Shown here: piece after piece, positions 1 to 4,473 of the stretch
Numbering within the stretch: position 1 is the first letter of the stretch
Layout of the letters: each line of letters opens with the position of its first letter
Assembly (NCBI GenBank): GCA_030039895.1
Contig: JASHUR010000201.1
Location: forward strand, 1-6,506
Length of the DNA: 6,506 nucleotides
DNA from: Acidobacteriaceae bacterium
GTDB taxonomy: Bacteria; Acidobacteriota; Terriglobia; Terriglobales; Acidobacteriaceae
Reading direction: 5' to 3'
Notes under the pieces: generated by a model
What the model was told of the DNA's origin: nothing
Seen by the model: the letters and a program-made list of their open reading frames with translations, nothing else
Database searches by the model: none
Made by a program: the position numbers and the translations under genes

Positions 1-257
1 ACGTCTTCATGCAGCGGCGTGCTCAGGTCAACCATACGTTCCGCCTGCGTGTCTTCCGCGGCGTACATGGCCGCTTCGCCGGTCGCTGTTGCAGTGGGAG
101 CAACAGCATGCAAGGGCTTGATGCGGGCTACAACCGAAGCCGATGCAAGGCGTGGGGAGATGCTCTCGGCGATTTGAAGTGGCGTAACTCCGGCGGCAAA
201 CTGCTTCACGGCGCCATCTGGAAGCTTGACCTGGATGGAATTGTCTGCAGAACTCAT
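1..257 (-). CDS. thrS: Threonyl-tRNA synthetase, N-terminal part (TGS domain), cut by window edge
   Basis: ThrS charges tRNA-Thr with threonine in the cytoplasm. Only the first 85 codons are inside the window; the gene continues past the left edge. The visible protein is the TGS domain that opens bacterial ThrS: residues 8-46 contain the typical VKLPDGAVKQF, AAGVTPLQIAESISP and VVARI segments, and residues 76-85 give VDLSTPLHED, which normally follows. Between these halves, about residues 47-74, lies an Ala/Thr-rich stretch of roughly 25 residues that is absent from the short TGS loop of E. coli-type ThrS. The ATG at 257 is chosen because the TGS domain begins a few residues later. No strong Shine-Dalgarno sequence is visible upstream. 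The gene follows DUF1398 on the same strand after a 91-bp gap with no clear terminator, so read-through is possible. Confidence 0.9.
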   Translation of the reverse strand, partial: MSSADNSIQVKLPDGAVKQFAAGVTPLQIAESISPRLASASVVARIKPLHAVAPTATATGEAAMYAAEDTQAERMVDLSTPLHED

Positions 258-348
258 ATGCGGGATCGGTCTCTAAGGCTCTCGTTGAGAAATAAGGTGT
301 CCCCTCTAGGATATGGTGTGGATGGATTGGCGTCGAGAGCACTGACGC
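258..348. other. Intergenic gap between DUF1398 gene and thrS
   Basis: This 91-bp spacer must hold the thrS leader. A 6-bp inverted repeat (GGCGTC at 329-334, GACGCC at 344-349) overlaps the end of the upstream gene, but no T-run follows it on the minus strand, so I do not call a terminator. I saw no T-box or other riboswitch signature and no convincing -35/-10 pair. Confidence 0.4.
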
Positions 349-774
349 CTACGGGCGCGCCCCGGGAAACCACTCTACGTAGTTGTCTCCCTTGCGCCCG
401 GTATAAATGGCGCGCTTGCCTGCGAGATACACAGAGTAGGTTGCCGTACCGGCCACCTGAATCAGGCGGAGGAACTCGCGATACTGGATTTCACCACGCT
501 GGATCATTTTGAGAGCCGCGCTCACGCCTTCCCCCGAAAAGGTATCCGAAATAGGATGGTTTGGCAGCTCCTGTTTTTGCGTGGTGTAGCTTTCGCCATT
601 CGGGAAATAATACGTTCTGGTGTGCTGGTACAGATCGGCGTAATAGAATTCGACGCCGACTCCGATCAGCTTCTGAACGACTTCCGGGAAGACAATGCTT
701 TCTCCCGCGGATCGGCGGCTGCACTCCTCCATAACGTCGATGGCTTTGGGGTCGATGGTTTGTGTTTGTATCAT
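349..774 (-). CDS. DUF1398 family protein (YbcV-like), second gene of marR operon
   Basis: A 141-aa soluble protein with no signal peptide or membrane segment. It matches the DUF1398 family as I know it (E. coli YbcV-like, sometimes labelled phage envelope protein): an N-terminal helix with EECSRRS, then FPEVVQKLIGVGVEFYY (residues 29-45), the aromatic stretch RTYYFPNGES (53-62), and a C-terminal half with QRGEIQYREFLRLIQVAGT (92-110) and YLAGKRAIYTGRKGDNYVEWFP (116-137). The length is normal for the family and no biochemical function is established to my knowledge. The start is supported by AAGGAA five or six bases before the ATG. The gene lies 30 bp after marR on the same strand with no terminator between, so it is probably co-transcribed and controlled by that MarR protein. 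The phage label is not evidence of a prophage here, since no other phage gene is nearby. Confidence 0.8.
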   Translation of the reverse strand: MIQTQTIDPKAIDVMEECSRRSAGESIVFPEVVQKLIGVGVEFYYADLYQHTRTYYFPNGESYTTQKQELPNHPISDTFSGEGVSAALKMIQRGEIQYREFLRLIQVAGTATYSVYLAGKRAIYTGRKGDNYVEWFPGARP

Positions 775-778
775 GATG

Positions 779-784
779 TTCCTT
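779..784 (-). promoter_or_regulatory. Ribosome binding site of DUF1398 gene
   Basis: On the minus strand the sequence reads AAGGAA followed by CATC and the ATG at 774, a well-spaced Shine-Dalgarno site that fixes the start. Confidence 0.65.
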
Positions 785-804
785 CTTTCAATCGGTGAAT
801 TTTG

Positions 805-1266
805 TCAATCGACAGGCACCTGCGTCCAACCGTGGTGGGCTACAACCTTTCGCATCAGGCTTACGATGGCCGCCTGCTCTTTCTTGTTAAGACAGGTGAA
901 AAATTCGTTGTCATTGTCATCCGCCAGCCGTGCCAGCCCGGGCACGATCGCGTGCCCCTCTTCGGTCAGGCGGATAAGGCGTGCGCGCCCATCGGCAGCG
1001 CTTGTTGAGCGGGAGACCAGCTTCTTCGCTGCCAGGCGGTCAAGGATGCGCGAGACCGGCGCCTTCGTCATTCCCATGGCCTGCGCCAGCTCATTCTGCG
1101 AGCATTCTTTCAAGTCATACAGGCAGCGGAGCGCAACCCATTCGGAGACAGTGATTCCTTCTTTAAGAAGCTTCCGCGCGAACGCATGGGATACATGGTT
1201 GGACACAAAGCGAAGCCAGTATCCAACATGGTCTTCCAATCCGCTGATTTGAGCTCTCCTGCTCAT
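805..1266 (-). CDS. MarR-family transcriptional regulator
   Basis: A 153-aa winged-helix repressor of the MarR type. Residues 10-50 form the N-terminal helices of the dimer region (GYWLRFVSNHVSHAFARKLL, then VSEWVALRCLYDL). The recognition segment is at about 56-81 (SQNELAQAMGMTKAPVSRIL and following). The wing is at 84-100 with the family D-x-R signature (ADGRARLIRLTEEG, D92 and R94), and residues 105-145 are the C-terminal dimerisation helices. It has Cys at 48, 55 and 125, but not in the place used by the redox sensor OhrR. The ATG at 1266 is preceded by AGGA at a 6-nt spacing. A 26-bp inverted repeat lies 20 bp upstream inside the promoter, which strongly suggests autorepression. It is followed by the DUF1398 gene, the likely regulated partner. 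The ligand cannot be read from sequence. Confidence 0.92.
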   Translation of the reverse strand: MSRRAQISGLEDHVGYWLRFVSNHVSHAFARKLLKEGITVSEWVALRCLYDLKECSQNELAQAMGMTKAPVSRILDRLAAKKLVSRSTSAADGRARLIRLTEEGHAIVPGLARLADDNDNEFFTCLNKKEQAAIVSLMRKVVAHHGWTQVPVD

Positions 1267-1272
1267 CGGTCA

Positions 1273-1276
1273 TCCT
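1273..1276 (-). promoter_or_regulatory. Ribosome binding site of marR gene
   Basis: AGGA on the minus strand with a 6-nt spacer to the ATG at 1266. This supports the chosen start. Confidence 0.55.
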
Positions 1277-1285
1277 ATGTAGGTA

Positions 1286-1311
1286 AATATAGTTGCTAAG
1301 GCAACTATATT
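1286..1311. promoter_or_regulatory. MarR operator: inverted repeat with 11-bp arms and 4-bp centre
   Basis: The left arm 1286-1296 (AATATAGTTGC) is the exact reverse complement of the right arm 1301-1311 (GCAACTATATT), with TAAG between. The core TAGTTGC-N4-GCAACTA is the form many MarR dimers bind. It covers the -10 hexamer and spacer of the marR promoter, so binding would block RNA polymerase. I infer that the adjacent MarR protein represses itself and the DUF1398 gene from this site. Confidence 0.85.
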
Positions 1312-1315
1312 GCAA
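1286..1315 (-). promoter_or_regulatory. Sigma-70-type promoter of the marR-DUF1398 operon
   Basis: On the minus strand the -35 is TTGCAA (1310-1315) and the -10 is TATATT (1286-1291), separated by an 18-bp spacer. Both differ from consensus at only one or two bases. The inverted-repeat operator overlaps the whole promoter core. The implied transcription start is near 1279, leaving a leader of about 12 nt that holds the AGGA site. Confidence 0.7.
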
Positions 1316-1318
1316 GAG

Positions 1319-1336
1319 AAAAATAATATTTTTTTT
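1319..1336 (-). promoter_or_regulatory. AT-only tract upstream of the -35, possible UP element
   Basis: Eighteen consecutive A/T bases sit 4 to 21 bp upstream of the marR -35. On the minus strand they read as an A8 run, then TATTATTTTT. The position and composition fit a UP element contacted by the RNA polymerase alpha subunit. It contrasts sharply with the GC-rich surroundings. The same bases could instead help end transcription arriving from the Kdo hydroxylase gene, though no GC-rich hairpin precedes them. Confidence 0.45.
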
Positions 1337-1352
1337 CGAGGCTTTCCAGGTC

Positions 1353-2276
1353 CTAGATCAACCGGGTTCCGGCAATCCCCTCCAGCACCTTCAGCGGGGA
1401 AGTCTCCGGCGCGACCAGCGCATCGGGAGAGACGAGGAACGTTTGCTCGAGCGCATACTGGCCTGCCAGCACAGCATGTGGCACCGCATCCGTGTAGACC
1501 ATCCAACTTGAACCCGAAGGGAACTGCCAGGGATACTTCGGGGACTCGGCCTGAAACTTCGGATTCTCTTTCAGGAAGTTGTGGAAGCGCATCATGAAGT
1601 CGTCATACGGCGACCGTTTGATGGATGGGATGGCCGCGCCCAGCCCGACGGCACGGCCCAAAGACTTGGCCGCGCGTGATGTGGAGGAATCCGGCCGTGG
1701 TGCAATCTGCGCCGGAGAAAATTCGTGGACCACCTTGCTGAATGGATCCCCCACAACCCAGTCGCGCGTGCGCGCCGGGTGAATGTTGTTGAAGAAGCGC
1801 AGAATGCGCGCGCCGTAAGTGGGCCGTGTGGGGAAGGCGTCAGTGTGCAGCAGGTCATTGCGCCGGCGCAGCGGAAGGTCGCGACCCTGTTCCTCCTGCG
1901 GGCGAAAGCTCGCATAATCAAGCCGCCAGTCGGCATGGTAGGGCGAAAGAAATCCCGTGAGGAAGCGAACGACTGCCTGTGAGTAGTTGCGCATGATGCT
2001 TTGCAGCCGCGTGACTGCTGCAGCGTCAGCGGTTTTGGTGTCCACGCCGCTCAGCTTGTCGGCATTTGGCTTGTAGGCGATGTTCTTGTGCAGCGAGCTG
2101 TCGGTCTGCTGCTGGCCGAGCAGGAAGGCAAGGTCGTTCTGCGGAATTGCAATGGGGGTCTGAGGGAAATAAAGGATGTCGCCCGCTTCAAGCTGGGCGC
2201 ACCAGGCGCGCGCCCGCTCGTCTGAGGGCGGACGTCCGCCGGGCATCGCTTCGGGGGTGATCGTGACCAGACCCAC
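1353..2276 (-). CDS. kdoO: Kdo hydroxylase family protein (Fe(II)/2-oxoglutarate-dependent)
   Basis: Members of this family (KdoO) hydroxylate the 3-position of the outer Kdo sugar of lipopolysaccharide to give Ko, using Fe(II), O2 and 2-oxoglutarate. From the GTG at 2276 the protein is 307 aa, close to the family length. Visible family features are LEAGDILYFPQTPIAIP (about 29-45), the H-x-D metal motif in LLHTDAFPTRPTYGARILR (His144, Asp146), FFNNIHPARTRDWVVGDPF (161-179), and a distal PHAVLAGQYALEQTFLV whose His267 is the probable third iron ligand. The frame is open 66 nt further upstream to another GTG at 2342, but that would overlap the preceding gene by 61 bp. The start at 2276 has GGGAG 9 nt ahead and begins 5 nt after that gene's stop. 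The chemistry is assigned from the family; the symbol is tentative because activity in this organism is unproven. Confidence 0.82.
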   Translation of the reverse strand: MGLVTITPEAMPGGRPPSDERARAWCAQLEAGDILYFPQTPIAIPQNDLAFLLGQQQTDSSLHKNIAYKPNADKLSGVDTKTADAAAVTRLQSIMRNYSQAVVRFLTGFLSPYHADWRLDYASFRPQEEQGRDLPLRRRNDLLHTDAFPTRPTYGARILRFFNNIHPARTRDWVVGDPFSKVVHEFSPAQIAPRPDSSTSRAAKSLGRAVGLGAAIPSIKRSPYDDFMMRFHNFLKENPKFQAESPKYPWQFPSGSSWMVYTDAVPHAVLAGQYALEQTFLVSPDALVAPETSPLKVLEGIAGTRLI

Positions 2277-2281
2277 AGGCG

Positions 2282-2575
2282 TTATCTCCCGGCCAGTTTT
2301 CGCCGCAGCCACATCCCGAACATCACGACCTCGGCCACGCACAGCGCCAGCACGCCGGCGGGAAAGGCAGCATAGAGGTAGGCATCAGCCATGTCCACGG
2401 AGTGGTGACCGAGCTCGTTGTAGAACAACAGAACAAAGATGGCGACAAAGCAAGTTGCGAAGAAGACCATAAACCCGAACGCCGTCGCCATCAGCAGGCT
2501 CTGGAACAGGTTGAGCCTGTCGATCGGAATCCCGAAAATTTTGTTTCGCGAGGGAATTATTTCACTCACTGCCAT
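2282..2575 (-). CDS. Small two-helix membrane protein, function unknown
   Basis: A 97-aa protein I do not recognise. Residues 1-22 are a polar, positively charged start. The first membrane helix is about 24-52 (FQSLLMATAFGFMVFF and on). A short loop follows with NELGHHSVDM (residues 53-62), then a second helix at about 64-90 ending in WLRRKLAGR. Positive charges at both ends suggest that both termini face the cytoplasm, with the His-His loop outside the inner membrane. The ATG at 2575 has AGAGG about 8 nt upstream. The stop TAA is 5 nt before the GTG of the Kdo hydroxylase, and its last codons carry that gene's GGGAG site, so the two are almost certainly co-transcribed and translationally coupled. 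A role alongside LPS modification is only inference from this coupling. Confidence 0.8.
   Translation of the reverse strand: MAVSEIIPSRNKIFGIPIDRLNLFQSLLMATAFGFMVFFATCFVAIFVLLFYNELGHHSVDMADAYLYAAFPAGVLALCVAEVVMFGMWLRRKLAGR
2286..2290 (-). promoter_or_regulatory. Shine-Dalgarno of Kdo hydroxylase inside the upstream gene
   Basis: GGGAG on the minus strand lies within the last sense codons of the membrane protein gene, 9 nt ahead of the GTG at 2276. It decides between that start and the upstream in-frame GTG at 2342 and implies translational coupling. Confidence 0.6.
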
Positions 2576-2616
2576 CTCACCAACCTCTGGCCCGCCGACC
2601 TTGCCGCGCCTCAGTT

Positions 2617-2622
2617 TAGAAT
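2617..2622 (+). promoter_or_regulatory. -10 element for the 245-aa gene, leaderless arrangement
   Basis: TAGAAT is followed by 8 nt and then the ATG at 2631, so the expected transcription start falls on or next to the A of the ATG. No good -35 is seen at a 17-bp distance (GCCGAC). One base over, the minus strand reads TATTCT (2618-2623), so the element could also drive the divergent membrane protein-Kdo hydroxylase operon. Confidence 0.5.
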
Positions 2623-2630
2623 ACTGCTTT

Positions 2631-3368
2631 ATGGTTGAAGCCGCCCAGATTCCACTGCTCTCTGCTGCTCAGGTCACGCAGCAGGCCCAGGTGCGGCAGG
2701 CCGCGAACGGAATCTGCTTCGCGGACTTTGGCGACACGCAAGTCGCCGCTGCGGACCTGGAGCGTATTGTGCAGGCAGTGCCCGCTTCCATCGCCAATGC
2801 GCTTACCCGTCGTGCCTATTATTTTGTTCCGCTTACATTGTCCGAGGATGACACGCCGACGATTGCTTCCGGCTATGCGAGCGATCTCGCCGACCGGGCC
2901 ATCTGCCACCGCAATACCAGGCTGGGCGGCTCGGAATGCATCTTTATCTCCACGCGAATCATGCAGGACCGCTTCGCTCTGGCCTTTGAGTACTTCATCA
3001 ATGTGGGTCACCACTTTGTCGACGCGGTCGGCGTTCCGGAGGGCTTTGCCGAACTGGTGTGGTCACAGGCCGCGGCCGACACACGCGGTGAAACCAGCCA
3101 GGACGCCTGGGAGAACCGCCGCCGCGCGCTCGACCGCAGCGCCACAGACGAGAAGGCCAAAACCAGCTATTTCGAGGCGGCCTTCTCCGATGCCATCGCC
3201 ATATACATGCTTTCGCTCACGCTCGACTTCGACTACGGCGAGCTGAAGGAGCGGGAGTATCCGCTGCTGGCTGCCCCCGCGCTTGCCGAGCGGCTCCGGC
3301 ATGTGGCGGGACTGTTTCCTGCCAACCCGGGGTATGAGTTTGAAATTCGCTACCGGCGTCGGGCATAG
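2631..3368 (+). CDS. Conserved-looking protein of unknown function upstream of ruvA
   Basis: A 245-aa protein without signal peptide or membrane helices that I cannot assign. The frame is open back to 2439, but that extension overlaps the divergent gene, and the ATG at 2631 sits just after a -10-like TAGAAT, so I use it. Visible segments are a Gln/Ala-rich N-terminus (residues 11-26), YYFVPLTLSEDD (63-74), FISTRIMQDRFALAFEYFIN (105-124), GHHFVDAVGVPEGFAELVWS (126-145), a charged stretch (148-178), and YFEAAFSDAIAIYMLSLTLD nearer the end. The PEGFAELV element and the preceding His pair faintly recall the EG-A-E helix of gluzincin metallopeptidases, but a proper HExxH motif is absent, so I do not claim peptidase activity. 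It is followed by ruvA 55 bp later on the same strand. Codon use matches its neighbours. Confidence 0.78.
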   Translation: MVEAAQIPLLSAAQVTQQAQVRQAANGICFADFGDTQVAAADLERIVQAVPASIANALTRRAYYFVPLTLSEDDTPTIASGYASDLADRAICHRNTRLGGSECIFISTRIMQDRFALAFEYFINVGHHFVDAVGVPEGFAELVWSQAAADTRGETSQDAWENRRRALDRSATDEKAKTSYFEAAFSDAIAIYMLSLTLDFDYGELKEREYPLLAAPALAERLRHVAGLFPANPGYEFEIRYRRRA

Positions 3369-3423
3369 CAAATCATCAGCAGCATCGCAGCAAAGCTTAA
3401 TCGGTAAGGTTTAGACACAAAAC

Positions 3424-4014
3424 ATGATCGCTCACCTGCGCGGACGCCTCCTCAACAAGCAACCCGGGACTGTCATTGTTGAGGCCGGTGGAGTCGGCTA
3501 CGAGGTCATCATCAGTATTCCCACCTTCACCTCGCTGCCTGCGGAGGGCGCTGAAGTCTCGTTGCACATCCACACGCAGGTGCGCGAAGATCTGATCGCG
3601 CTGTTCGGCTTTCTCGACTTGAAGGAGAAGCGCCTGTTCGAGCGGTTGATCACGGTGAGTGGAGTCGGCCCGAAGCTGGCCGTGACCATTCTCAGCGGCC
3701 TGAATCCCGAGCGCACCGTGGCCGCCATTCGTGCGCAGGACCATGCCACGCTGACGCATATCCCCGGAGTCGGAAAAAAACTGGCCGAGCGATTGGTTGT
3801 CGAGTTGAAAGACAAGTTGGAGGACATGGCCGTCGCTCCCATCGCGTTGACTTCCGCTGGCCCCGCCGCCGAGGATGTCCTCTCCGCGCTCACCAATCTC
3901 GGCTATCAGCGCCCCGCCGCACAGAAGGCCATTGAAGCCGCCGTTGAAAAGGACAAGTCACTCGGGCAGGACTTCGACGCGCTCTTCCGCTCCGCGCTGA
4001 AGATCATCCGTTAG
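3424..4014 (+). CDS. ruvA: Holliday junction branch migration complex subunit RuvA
   Basis: RuvA binds four-way DNA junctions as a tetramer and recruits the RuvB motor to drive branch migration during recombination repair. The 196-aa length is normal. Domain I, an OB fold, is at residues 1-63 and begins MIAHLRGRLL. It carries the acidic pin residues Glu55 and Asp56, at the same numbers as in E. coli. Domain II has two helix-hairpin-helix motifs, LITVSGVGPKLAVTILSGL (75-93) and LTHIPGVGKKLAERLVVEL (110-128). After a flexible linker (about 136-148), domain III at 149-196 (EDVLSALTNLGYQ and on) is the RuvB-binding part. The ATG at 3424 matches the family N-terminus exactly. No usable Shine-Dalgarno is seen: AAGG at 3406-3409 is 14 nt away. 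Neither ruvB nor ruvC is adjacent in this window. Confidence 0.97.
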   Translation: MIAHLRGRLLNKQPGTVIVEAGGVGYEVIISIPTFTSLPAEGAEVSLHIHTQVREDLIALFGFLDLKEKRLFERLITVSGVGPKLAVTILSGLNPERTVAAIRAQDHATLTHIPGVGKKLAERLVVELKDKLEDMAVAPIALTSAGPAAEDVLSALTNLGYQRPAAQKAIEAAVEKDKSLGQDFDALFRSALKIIR

Positions 4015-4050
4015 CATCCGTCTGCGGGAGCCACCCATTCAAACTATCGC

Positions 4051-4056
4051 TACAAT
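4051..4056 (+). promoter_or_regulatory. -10 element of DUF202 gene, probable leaderless start
   Basis: TACAAT ends only 6 nt before the ATG at 4063. Transcription would begin at or within a base or two of the start codon. The intervening GGCGGG abuts the ATG and is too close to work as a Shine-Dalgarno site. Confidence 0.5.
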
Positions 4057-4062
4057 GGCGGG

Positions 4063-4443
4063 ATGAGCGATTCCGCCGAAAAGGACCCTCGCGTTTACTT
4101 TGCTGCGGAGCGCACGCTTCTTGCATGGATTCGCACCGGCCTGGGGCTGATGGGTGTTGGCTTTGCGGTCAGCCGTTTCGGTTTGTTCCTGCGCGAGTTT
4201 ATGGGCCAGCAAGCCAGCAACAGAGTATGGAACACAACTCACTCCGTCCTGGCAGGCGTGATTCTGGTGGTGTTGGGCGTAATCGTGAACGTTGCAGCCA
4301 CCATTCACCATTTTCAGATTACGCGTGAGCTGGCGTCAGGAAAGTGGGTGCCAGGTAGGGTTTCACGCAACGCTGTGGCTCTGGCGATTCTTCTGGCCGT
4401 CGCCGGTGTCATCATGGCCATCTATCTGCTGGTCATTCAATGA
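4063..4443 (+). CDS. DUF202 family inner membrane protein (YidH-like)
   Basis: A 126-aa integral membrane protein of the DUF202 family (PF02656; E. coli YidH-like). The hallmark is the N-terminal stretch DPRVYFAAERTLLAWIRTGL (residues 8-27) leading into the first membrane helix at about 19-44, with GLGLMGVGFAVSRFGLFLRE. Helix 2 is about 60-83 (HSVLAGVILVVLGVIVNVAA) and helix 3 about 102-124 (RNAVALAILLAVAGVIMAIY). The length is usual for the family, whose function is not established. It follows ruvA by 48 bp and has its own -10-like TACAAT just before the ATG, so it may be transcribed independently. Its end converges on the GH127 gene 30 bp away. Confidence 0.9.
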   Translation: MSDSAEKDPRVYFAAERTLLAWIRTGLGLMGVGFAVSRFGLFLREFMGQQASNRVWNTTHSVLAGVILVVLGVIVNVAATIHHFQITRELASGKWVPGRVSRNAVALAILLAVAGVIMAIYLLVIQ

Positions 4444-4473
4444 TCCCTGTTTCTCGGGTTCAATTTCGCGGGT
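4444..4473. other. 30-bp convergent gap between DUF202 and GH127 genes
   Basis: The two genes end face to face. I see no hairpin with a T-run for either strand. An 8-bp direct repeat, CGGGTTCA, occurs at 4455-4462 and 4469-4476, the second copy covering the GH127 stop codon. It is too short to mean much. Confidence 0.4.

Noticed and set aside
329..349. GGCGTC/GACGCC inverted repeat as a terminator before thrS
   Set aside because: The stem is only 6 bp with a 9-nt loop and no T-run on the minus strand; it also overlaps the stop codon of the DUF1398 gene.
349..774. Prophage remnant suggested by the phage envelope label of DUF1398
   Set aside because: No other phage, integrase or attachment features nearby. 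The gene has a normal chromosomal setting with its own MarR regulator.
1319..1333. AT palindrome AAAAATAATATTTTT as a terminator for the Kdo hydroxylase operon
   Set aside because: A/T-only stem would be unstable and no GC-rich stem precedes it; its position fits an upstream promoter element better.
2439..2630. N-terminal extension of the 245-aa gene by 64 codons
   Set aside because: It overlaps the divergent membrane protein gene by most of its length and lacks a start signal. The ATG at 2631 follows a -10 element.
2635..3246. 203-codon plus-strand frame inside the 245-aa gene
   Set aside because: Pro/Arg/Ser-rich composition typical of an out-of-frame reading; the overlapping frame has protein-like composition and ends cleanly before ruvA.
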